NCBI RefSeq assembly: GCF_000715075.1
Contig: NC_134096.1
Location: forward strand, 63,559,854 to 63,623,853
DNA from: Nicotiana tabacum
Taxonomy: Eukaryota; Streptophyta; Magnoliopsida; Solanales; Solanaceae
Direction: 5' to 3'
Length of the DNA: 64,000 nucleotides
The first letter of the stretch is position 1. Every line of letters starts with the position of its first letter. Shown piece by piece: positions 22,301-30,896 of this stretch. The notes below the pieces were generated by a model that was given only the letters and a program-made list of their open reading frames with translations, searched no databases and was not told where the DNA came from. Both the position numbers and the translations under genes were made by a program.

Positions 22301-23256
22301 TAATGAGTAATGACATTGCCAACATAAATGCTACTAAGCGTATGCTCAATAGCAAGTTTGATATGAAAGACTTGGGAGTTGCTGATTTAATTCTGGGAAT
22401 TAAGATCAATAAAACTCCTCAAGGTCTGGCATTGTCACAATCTCATTATATTAAGACAGTACTTGAAAAATTCAAGCACTTGGGCTTTAAAGTTGCAAAG
22501 ACTCCAATTGACGTGAATCTTGCATTAGCAAAGAACAAAGGCCAAAGCATATCACAATTGGATTATGCTCGTGTATTGGGATGCTTAATGTATATCATGA
22601 ATTGTACACGACCAGATATAGCTTGTGCTATAAGTAAACTGAGTCGATATGCGAGCAATCCAGGCCAATCTCATTGGATGGCAATGAAACGAGTTTTGGG
22701 ATATTTAGAACATACCCAGAACTTTGAATTGCACTACAGTAATTTCCCTGCGGTGATTGAGGGATACTGTGATGCAAATTGGATCACCGGTTCAACTGAT
22801 TCTAAGTCCACAAGTGGATATGTATTCACTATTGGTGGAGGAGCAGTATCTTGGAAGTCGTCCAAACAAACATGTATTGCCCGCTCTACAATGGAGGCTG
22901 AATTCATAGCCTTAGATAAAGCCGGTGAAGAAGCTGAATGGCTCCGGAATTTCTTGGAAGACATTCCATTTTGGCCCAAACCATTGGCACCAATATGCAT
23001 ACATTGTGATAGTCAAGCGGCAATTGGAAGGGCTGGGAGCGTTATGTATAACGGTAAATCTCGTCATATACGACGAAGACATAAAACCGTTAGGCAATTA
23101 CTCTCTAGAGGAATTATCACGATTGACTATGTAAAGTCAAGTGATAATGTGTCGGATCCACTTACAAAAGGCCTAACTAGAGAGGTAGTTGAGAAATCAT
23201 CAAGGGGAATGGGGCTATGGCCGAGAACAAGTCATTGTGGCGGTAACTCTACCTAG
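19330..23256 (+). CDS. Copia-1 gag-pol polyprotein
   Basis: 1,308 codons from the ATG at 19330, the first ATG after the LTR in this frame, with no stop. The polyprotein supplies the capsid, protease, integrase, reverse transcriptase and RNase H of a Ty1/copia element. Domains: UBN2-type gag (about residues 30-230, FKRWQQKMFFYL); CCHC knuckle CYNCGKTGHKSTEC (259-272); aspartic protease DSGAT (315-319); GAG-pre-integrase with LWHVRLGH; integrase with HTDICD, DRGGEYES and GIAERKNRT; reverse transcriptase with LGSKWIFK, QMDVKTAFLNGEL and YVDD (985-988); RNase H with KSTSGY, STMEAEF and DPLTKGL. All key catalytic residues that I can recognise are present. Domain order protease-integrase-RT-RNase H defines copia. 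The exact lineage is not assigned. Confidence 0.97.
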   Translation: MMTENENQAVPMATANATTSRTPALAPAEKPGKFSGIDFKRWQQKMFFYLTTLCLQKFIKEDVPDLPDKTPDNERFLVIEAWKHSDFLCKNYILSGLDDNLYNVYSSMETSKELWNALEKKYKTEDAGMKKFVAAKFLDYKMIDSKSVITQVQELQVIIHDLLAEGLVINEAFQVAAMIEKLPPLWKDFKNYLKHKRKEMSLEDLIVRLRIEEDNKAAERRGRGNSTIMRANIVETNKKRKKASGPKYNPSKKRFSGNCYNCGKTGHKSTECRAPKKDKKRGQANMVVNHDDVDNLCAMLSECNLVGNPKMWWFDSGATRHVCAVREAFATYALAEPGETVYMGNASTAKVEGYGKVFLKMTSGKVMTLNNVLHVPEMRKNLVSTGLLVTHGFKCVFVSNKVVISKNGIFVGKCYLTEGLFNLNVMVVENNNNISASSYLLESNDLWHVRLGHINYKTLRKMINLEVLPKFECEKLRCQICVESKYVKHPYKSVERNSNPLDLIHTDICDMKSIPSRGGKKYFITFIDDGTRYCYVYLLNSKDEAIDAFRQYKNEVETQLNKKVKMIRSDRGGEYESPFEEICLEYGIIHQTTAPYTPQSNGIAERKNRTLNEMMNALLISSGLPQNLWGEAILTANRILNRVPHSKTQSIPYEQWKGRKPNLNYFKVWGCLAKVQVPKPKRVKIGPKTVDCVFIGYVTNSKAYRFLVHKSESPDIQNNTVIESDNAEFFENIYPYKKECESFGEGSKRSREETKESTYNQEDPRRSKRQRTSTSFGPDFVTFLLENEPQTFKEAMTSSELLFWKEAVNSEIESILNNHTWELVDLPPGNKPLGSKWIFKRKIKDDGTIDKFKARLVVKGYRQREGLDYFDTYSPVTRITSIRMLIALAAVYGLEIHQMDVKTAFLNGELEEEIYMEQPEGFVVPGKEKKVCRLVKSLYGLKQAPKQWHAKFDQTMLSNGFKINECDKCVYIKNVPNHIVIVCLYVDDMLIMSNDIANINATKRMLNSKFDMKDLGVADLILGIKINKTPQGLALSQSHYIKTVLEKFKHLGFKVAKTPIDVNLALAKNKGQSISQLDYARVLGCLMYIMNCTRPDIACAISKLSRYASNPGQSHWMAMKRVLGYLEHTQNFELHYSNFPAVIEGYCDANWITGSTDSKSTSGYVFTIGGGAVSWKSSKQTCIARSTMEAEFIALDKAGEEAEWLRNFLEDIPFWPKPLAPICIHCDSQAAIGRAGSVMYNGKSRHIRRRHKTVRQLLSRGIITIDYVKSSDNVSDPLTKGLTREVVEKSSRGMGLWPRTSHCGGNST

Positions 23257-23799
23257 AAGACTGGAGATCCCAAGATCTAGGTTCAAGGAGATCAAACAAA
23301 GTCATTAATGACGGTTCAACATTGTCAAAATAAAATTTTAGTCCATTCTCGTGATGAGACAATGTTCAGTACCAAGGATAAAGCATTAAGGCTTTTTAAT
23401 GATTTCTAAATTTGATACGGAGTATATCAAATAGTGTATCTACAGGATGACACGTTTAGGAATCACCTATTTAAGTGTGAAGTGTGAGCCGCTTCAAGGA
23501 GAACTTTGTAAGGCCAGTTCTCTACGCACTTATGAAACCAGGCGGTGTTCATGGCTGAAACGAACACAACAATGAGAACCAAAGACGGTTAAGGGTTGAT
23601 TGTGTGACTTATGGTTGTCTAGGTATACACCAAAGATCGACGGTTCAAAGATATCAAATCTACCGATTGACCGAGTATATCCGACATAAGTTTACTACGG
23701 AAAGTTCAAAGGGAAACCTACTTATCCAGATGCAATTAATCCTTGCTTGTAAATCACACAGTTTTTTCATGCATACTTCCGTGATATAGCCATTCCCCA

Positions 23800-23813
23800 T
23801 TCATGTGGGGGAT
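23800..23813 (+). promoter_or_regulatory. Copia-1 polypurine tract
   Basis: GTGGGGGAT directly before TGTTGAGG of the 3' LTR; primer for plus-strand DNA synthesis. Confidence 0.75.
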
Positions 23814-24699
23814 TGTTGAGGTTTTAAGTTTTTAAGATGTAATATTCTTAAAATGAGGGTGAATGGGAAATGGAGGGAAAATGAAATTTTGAGTAAAATT
23901 TTAAGTTTCCCCTCTTAACAATGAGACATTGTCCCATATTGGAAGTGGAAGACATTTTTGGTGGGTATATATATAATTGCTCTTCTTGTAGCTCTTAAAG
24001 AGTTAAGAAGAAAGCAAGCCTCGCGCCGTCGTCGTCGTCGCTCGCTCGGCTACGGCTTCGGCTTCGGATTATTAATTTTTTGGACCAAATTTATTTGTTA
24101 ATAGTAAATATTACGTAAGATTATCCGTATTTGTAACGGATATTTTCCAATCCGTGTATTTGATCATTTGGCAGCCGGATAATGGTCTTCCCACCATGAA
24201 GTGCTTGCTCCAAAAATATGTAATGCTTGCTCCACCATGAAGGGTGGACGTTTTGGTCTTGCACTCCCTCTTGGCTGCTATAAATATGAGCAGCAAGTGT
24301 TGAAGAAATTGCTCAGAACTCAATTGACAATTCGCTCAACAAATTGGCTATACATTGCACTCCTTCCTCTCAGAACTTCCATACGTTTTTCTGAGTATAT
24401 ACTCCTTCGTTCTGCATTGTTTTTTAACTTCAAACAAAGCAACTGTAAGTGTGATTTGCTACCGAACTTTGTGTTTGCTGAAACACTGGGGTTTGAAGTA
24501 CCGCTACACCAGTGTGTAATTCGTTCTATCCTGGGAGGAAATAATCCATTACCTTGGGTACTAGGAGGGGATTAAATTCCTTAAGGAAACACTGTGAATT
24601 CAGCGGGCTCGAATTTATAACTGTTTCATTACGTTAATTTATATTTTGCAGAATTAGAATTATTATTTACAAATACAGCATTATTAACGGGGATTAACA
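23814..24699 (+). repeat. Copia-1 3' LTR
   Basis: 886 bp. It differs from the 5' LTR mainly by a 6-bp addition in the CGGCTT block (near 24050), two one-base indels and about four substitutions. Confidence 0.95.
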
Positions 24700-24704
24700 A
24701 TCTG
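24700..24704. repeat. Copia-1 target-site duplication, right (ATCTG)
   Basis: Perfect match to 18242-18246. Confidence 0.95.
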
Positions 24705-24981
24705 TTGTATGGAAAGTTCCACCGGTGGCTGATTTTTATCTTTAGCAAATAAAGCCGCTATGGCTTCTCCAGTGGTATATGCATAGCACACATCTTAAAA
24801 ATAATTAAAAACAAAGTCAACTAATCTCATGTTAGGAAACCCAATAAAATAAGTATAATAGAATCTATCTTTTTAATATACATATATACTACTCACTCAT
24901 GGTGCCCTCGTTTCGGACGTACGGAAGGAGTATACGAGCATCTTTCAAACTAAACTCCTCATCAACGTGTTCTTCCGCCAT
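24705..24981 (-). pseudogene. Papain-like protease pseudogene, copy B, 5' part
   Basis: Exon 1 (24981-24897) and the first part of exon 2 (from 24793), severed from the rest by Copia-1. The oxyanion-hole Gln of copy A (RNQG) is Glu here (RNEG, CAG to GAG), which alone would cripple the enzyme. The Cys in NVCYA is retained. Confidence 0.68.
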
Positions 24982-26955
24982 GCTGACTTACAAAAGTAAA
25001 TAAACGGATTAGTTATAAAAGTAAAAGGATTACTCTCAAAATGAAAGATAACAAGAATAGTTTTACAGCTCTATCTTGAAAAATGCCAAAAATGAAGATA
25101 AGAAAATTAGACAAGAATGCTTGGATGCAAGAGTAGTACTGATGGTTTTGTATAAACTGGATGAATGCTTGTTTTGCACTAGAAACTACAATGAGAGCTT
25201 AGGAGAGGACAAGTATATTCATCTCTTTTGGTTTGAGTGCCGAAACTTTTGAAAGTTGCTAAAAATGGAAGGTTTGTACAGAGATGATCAATGTTGAGTT
25301 TGCGCTAAATGTTGAAATGCAGAGAGTTTTGGAGAGGGTTTTGCACAGTTAGGAGTAGATATTAGGGGACAAGTCCTTTCATTTCTTTTGGTTAATTGCA
25401 AATGCACTCAAATCACGGCTGAGTGAGGCATTCATTTACTCTTACTATAATTATATATATGGATTACATAAGAGTTTCTATTTGCGCACTCAACTTATTT
25501 AAGATATAATAATAGACAATTTTTTCTTATAATGAACATCAATCGATAACCTGGCCTGAGAAATAATAGGCAACATGTGACAAACGTTAAACTACACATA
25601 TTAAGTAGTAGTGATAATCATAAAACAAAAAGCAGTCGAAGACCAACGACAAGTATAACTAAAGCTAACAAGCAAGAAATGAGTATTGAGCAGCCCACAA
25701 CAAACAACTTGAACAGAAATATTATAGAAGCCAAAGCATGCAGATATTAGAGTTCAATTACGTCCATTACTTCTTAAGTACAGCTAACCATTCAACCAGA
25801 AAATACATGTTAAGCAATATAACATGCAATGTCTACCAAGAAGAATATTAGAAGAGAAAGGGGAAATAATAGGATGTGAAGCAGAATATTGTGGGAAAAT
25901 TGAAGAAAAGCAATACAATAATAATAGAGAAAGCATTTGTTCTAAGAAAATCTTGAAATATTTTCAACTTCTTTTCCCAGTTTAATTTTTCTTCTCTTTT
26001 TTTTTCAGAAAAAATAAATGCATCACTGGTCAGAGAAATTTAAATGGACGCCCACTAAGGCAAAGCTAGTTCAATGATAGCGTGAACTTTTTCCAGTTTT
26101 TCAAAGGAAAATAAAAGGGTTTCAACCAAATAGTTTCTGCAAACAAAAAACTCATATGCATAACCCCACAAACCAAAAAGCTCAACACCAAAAACAGAAG
26201 AAAAAAGAAAAAATACAGCAAGTCTTCAACAGATTCAAGAAAGATAAGTACTATTTATAATGTGACGGAGAGATAGAAAAGAACAATATTACTTTCTTCT
26301 ATTAAAGAGAACATTTGTTTTGAGAAAGTTTTGAAAAAATTTCAACCCTAAAGCACAATCCAAAATATGAAGCAGAATCTCTTGAAAAGTGACCAACAAG
26401 TCTTGACCGTAGCACTAAAGTGAAAGAGAGAATGAAGCTAGAGACCTGACAAAAACACAGTCCAAATATGAAACCAAACAATACACTATATATAAAATGA
26501 GTAGAAAAAAAATGGTTCATGAAAAATATTTGAATAAGGAGAGAAAAAACTCACCAAGTGGTTAAGGCAAAGGATTCTGCAAAATGAAGAAGACGGCAGC
26601 AAAGATAAAGGGGATATATGAGTGCTTTGTTTTACAGCCAGACTAATGCAATATAACAAGCAATGTTTTGCAGAGAGCTTTTGATAGGGCTGCACAGCTG
26701 GAGTACGTAGACTGTCAAGGGGACAAACTATTCATTTGTTTTGGTTTAATTTGCTGCAAATACTTCCAAATCACTACTACTAGTGCATGACATTGATATT
26801 GTCTTACTATAATTATATCTATGAATAACAGAGAATGAGTTTAAAATGTAATTATGCATAACTTCTTATAATGAATATTGATTGGTAAACTTGAAAATTA
26901 TAAGTAGTAACATGATATATATAACTAGTTAAACGAGACATAAGAAGTATTTAAA

Positions 26956-26958
<3 letters not shown>
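24982..26958. other. AT-rich non-coding stretch, copy B
   Basis: Counterpart of 4471-6497, about 1% different, with a deletion of about 40 bp near 26650. Nothing recognised. Confidence 0.55.

Positions 26959-27004
<46 letters not shown>
26959..27004. repeat. (AT)23 microsatellite
   Basis: Four units longer than the duplicate at 6498-6535. Confidence 0.97.
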
Positions 27005-27007
<3 letters not shown>

Positions 27008-28003
27008 TTGAGTGTGTAATATTACTATAAAATGTGTATGTATATTCCGTCAACTATATTTCCTTCATTCAATTTAAAATATGAATAATAGATCGGAACC
27101 TCCTAAATTTGACTATGTTTTTCCGATGAACAAGACATTCACTATCTTTGACCCTCCCTAGACAATCTCAAACCATAGAAGTGTGACAAGCGAGTTGCCA
27201 CGTTATATTTTTTGTCCACGTAGTATGTATATTTCTTTTCTTTTCTTTTTTAACTTTTTCAAGTCCGCCAATTTTTTGGATCATTTTTTCGGGTCAAATA
27301 TGTACAATGGCTATAAAGTCTTTTATTTAATTAAAGACAATGAAATTCTAATCAAGTTATTTTTACATAAATTTCGACTTTTGAAAATGGAAGAACGAAG
27401 TTATTGAAGTATTTAAACAAGACTCGATAATAAATAAATAAATAAAAAGTGAACATACACGTTAGAATAAAGCATTTAAATAAACAAAATGGATTTCTGT
27501 AATAGTCTTTTTACATAAGAAAAAAGTTAATAAATTTCTTAAATTATCTATAAAAATAAATAAATGTACGTGTTATCAAATATATGTCAGCTTTTTAAAT
27601 AGAATTAATTTCGTTTTTCGGTTCAGCTTCATCTTTTAATTACTCTTGAACACCAGTTATATAATATGGGTATACGTGTACTCTTTTAACCAGGTTTAAC
27701 TACTTTAAGTTTTACCTCTTTAAGCTTTGATCAGTTTGCTAGCTGAAAATGGTGCATAAAGGCAGGCTTTTTCATAAAAACATTGCTAAGGTGGGGAGCT
27801 TTTAGACTTTTGTTTTTGAATGATTAAATTTACTAGTATCATCTTTGGTTCCTCATCTGTGTAATTATTTTGGCCAAAAATTCAAATCCTGTCTTATATT
27901 TATTTCTTCAAATCAATCTAGTATTAGTACGTAGAGATCGAATAGAGTTGCCTTTGATATGGAGTGGTATATCCTTAAAATGAAATTTTCTAACACTAAT
28001 CCA
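27005..28003. other. AT-rich non-coding stretch, copy B
   Basis: Near-identical to 6536-7534; nothing recognised. Confidence 0.55.
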
Positions 28004-28056
28004 GATAGTCGAGCCCCAAAACGAGTATGGAATACCGGGTGGGAAACCCAAAAAAC
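28004..28056 (+). mobile_element. SINE 3' fragment, copy B
   Basis: Duplicate of 7535-7587. Confidence 0.65.
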
Positions 28057-28286
28057 ATAGAGATCAAATGAGTTTAATGCCATTCAGCTCCTTCATTATG
28101 TGCTAAGCACCAAGTTATATGACATGAATTATGAATTATGAATTATGAATTATCACTCTTTCTAGACCACACTACAAAACCGTTGAGGTATTTAACATGA
28201 GTCGTAATGTTTAATCAGACTGTCAAAATTGTTCAGCTAATGAATATTTATTGTGGTACAAGCTTAAGAAGGGAATGAGACCACCA

Positions 28287-28482
28287 AAGGATGTGGTGCA
28301 GTGGATGAACTGCTCTTTCCTTAACCAGAGGTCTCGGGTTCGAGCTCTGGGTATGGAAAAATTTTTGGTAGCGAGCGCTTCCCTCCGAATGGGCCCTACG
28401 TGGCGCGAATCCGAATATAGTCGGACTCCAATGCAGTTACCGAACACCGGGTAGGAAACTAAAAAAAAAAGAAAAAAAAAAA
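28287..28482 (+). mobile_element. tRNA-derived SINE, copy B
   Basis: Duplicate of 7818-8013, identical in A box, B box and tail, so it was present before the duplication or was homogenised later. Confidence 0.82.
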
Positions 28483-29710
28483 GAGTCATCTCTTGAGAAT
28501 ATTGCCGAGATAGATTAACAAAATCATCGCATCACTTAACTGTCATAAAATTCTCGAATGACATTATGTATATTTATATACTGTATCAAAAAAATTAAAT
28601 TAAATCTCCAATCTGGAAAGACTTAATTATTAGGCATTGATTCATTAAGTTCTTATTATAGGTCCTAACTGAAGTATAACTTAATTAAACAAAACATCCA
28701 GAAATCTAAATATAAAAAGAAAGGAAAAGAAGAGCAAAACAATAAACAAAAACCAGCCATGAGATAAAGTTGGCACTGATTGGTAAAAGCGCAATTGAGC
28801 TGAAGTTTAAACAAGAATTGGCAAATTCTGCAATGACACCTTAGAGAATCCCTGTTAATTCTTTTGACCAGTTTGGAGTGTCTTCTACTGGTAGTAGTGC
28901 AGTGCAGTAAAATTGATATCCAAGTGTCAGAAACATATCCACTGCAATTATAATTTGCTCCAGTAAGACAGAAATTGATGCTTTTTGTTATAGCTTGAAA
29001 AGGAGAGACTTAATGTCCCTGCAAAAATTCTATATATATATATTTTTTTTCCTGTTTTGTCCAATGTCCCTGTAAAAGTAAGCATAAACCCCATATAATA
29101 ATGTGTCATTTTCTGTGTAGCTTACCGCAACTTAGCATTTTTGGGGGGTCTTTTCTTCATTTTTTGTTCGTTGTTTCTTTCTATTAATTTATTTTCATAA
29201 ATTCAAGATCAAAATGAAGTAAGAAATGGAAATAAACTAAATTTATTGGGAAAGAAAAACTGCACGAGACTTCAAATCAAGTACTTATCCAGATTAAAAT
29301 CAATATTATTCCTAAAGATAACATGAAAATTGCAAAAGTATCGCAGCATTTTTAGAATTATGCAAAATTATAGAAAACACCCTTTTTCTGTAAGTTTTCT
29401 TTTCCTTGTGAAAGTATAAAAGGGTAACATATCATAAAAATATAAGTTAAGCTACTTAGATTCAAACTATAATCTTAATTTATAACGATTTAAGATATGA
29501 GACAAGGATTAAAATTTATACCTACAACCGTGTGAGACGTCTTTTCAAAATAATACCCTTCTATATAACGTCTAATAGAGAAGAATAGAAATCTCACTTA
29601 GAAGAATAAGTATATATGTTTAATGTAATAATCCAAAAGATGCTTATAAGCCAGTTTGACCAGTTTATAAGCTTAGCCAAACACCCTTTATAGATGTAGT
29701 GACATCGAAA
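28483..29710. other. AT-rich non-coding stretch, copy B, left of Gypsy-1
   Basis: Only a handful of differences from 8014-9240. No gene recognised. It ends at the Gypsy-1 edge. Confidence 0.55.
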
Positions 29711-30403
29711 TGTCGACTAACTATAAACCTTTGGTAAGACTAATTAATTTTATATGATGAGGGGTTAAGCCTAGTTAATAATAATAACTTCTGATATATA
29801 ATCGATCTATGTGGGTAATGTTTGAACAGCGTTGAAAAAGAGTTAAATGCGATGTGCATTTAATGTTCCAATACCAATAATGGAAAAGGAACGTCAATCA
29901 TTCAATAACAATAAATGGCACTAAAGTAAATAAGGAGAATGATTCACCCAACATTGAATGATGTGGATGATTCTTCCTTCTGACAATGGTGAATGACCGA
30001 CCAATACAAGAATATCGGGGTCTATCTTGGATCTGATGGAAAAGGTGTAGAGTAATCAACCATCGAGTCTCTTTTGAAAGGTAGTGTTTGTATTTATCTA
30101 GAGAGAGTCTACTTTCTTTTGAATGCCCTTATAAGGGAATCTCTCTTTATATATCTCTCTTTCTATTTATGGGGACATGCCTCTAATTAACCCTAAAAGT
30201 ACAAGTATAAAGAATATCCAACGGAATATTCTCTTAAAGGTCTTATTACTGAACTAGCTGTTACTGCTCCTTCTGATACTTGACCTCGGCCATGATTGGC
30301 TGCTCGACGATGAGTCCCATTAGTTACTAGTCGACCTCGACCAAATTACTTTTAGCAACACCACTTTGCGTCGAGTGCTCTTAGGCGAATTTTGACCCAT
30401 ACA
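29711..30403 (-). repeat. Gypsy-1 3' LTR (left)
   Basis: 693 bp aligned to 38279-38958. It starts TGTCGACTAAC where the other LTR has TGTAATCGACTAAC, so a few terminal bases are lost or replaced. It ends CCCATACA. A minus-strand TATATAAAG lies in the middle (near 30150). Confidence 0.92.
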
Positions 30404-30425
30404 GTTAGTCCCTCCGCTTATCGGG
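30404..30425 (-). promoter_or_regulatory. Gypsy-1 polypurine tract
   Basis: On the minus strand CGATAAGCGGAGGGACTAAC directly precedes the 3' LTR. Confidence 0.7.
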
Positions 30426-30699
30426 GTCGTCTCTCGGACAACCTCAATGAGCGGACTTCTCTAGTCGTAGTTGAGAGATTTTAGGCGAATAGGTCGAATA
30501 GTAACGCTCTTGGCAAGATGATAACGTGGCGCTTCGTGAATCATAACTTACCATTATGTCGGTTCAGAATGACGTCACGATACCACGAGTCATTATTACG
30601 CATTTTCTCGATGTATTGTGTCGTTTCCCGTGCCTCTACATTTCGACATCCGTGCTGGGCATCGACGGTCTGTATTCTCGATTGTGGTGCCCGGATTCC

Positions 30700-30707
30700 T
30701 ATAAATA
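30700..30707 (+). promoter_or_regulatory. TATA box of the Gypsy-1 antisense gene
   Basis: TATAAATA 197 bp before the start codon, just inside the 3' LTR. The same arrangement occurs in Gypsy-2 and Gypsy-3. Confidence 0.6.
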
Positions 30708-30896
30708 AGAACACAATACCTTTTGCCTGATCTTTTGTACTTTTCAAACACTGAATCTTCATCTCTTCCTTCCTTCTCCCATTATTCTTGCTTTTGTTTC
30801 CTTCATCCTTGCATTACTGTTTTCATCGGTTCTGATAAATTTTGCCATTTATATCTCCTCTATGCTTGCATCTTCTCCATATAAAAACGAGCAAAA

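Larger units (their letters stand above)
18247..24699 (+). mobile_element. Copia-1: apparently complete Ty1/copia retrotransposon
   Basis: 6,453 bp: 882-bp 5' LTR, short leader, one uninterrupted gag-pol frame, a G-rich polypurine tract and an 886-bp 3' LTR, with 5-bp target duplications ATCTG. The LTRs differ by about four substitutions and three indels by eye. At a commonly used plant LTR rate of 1.3e-8 per site per year this would mean roughly 0.2 million years, a rough estimate only. It is one of the youngest events in the window and may still be mobile. Confidence 0.96.
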
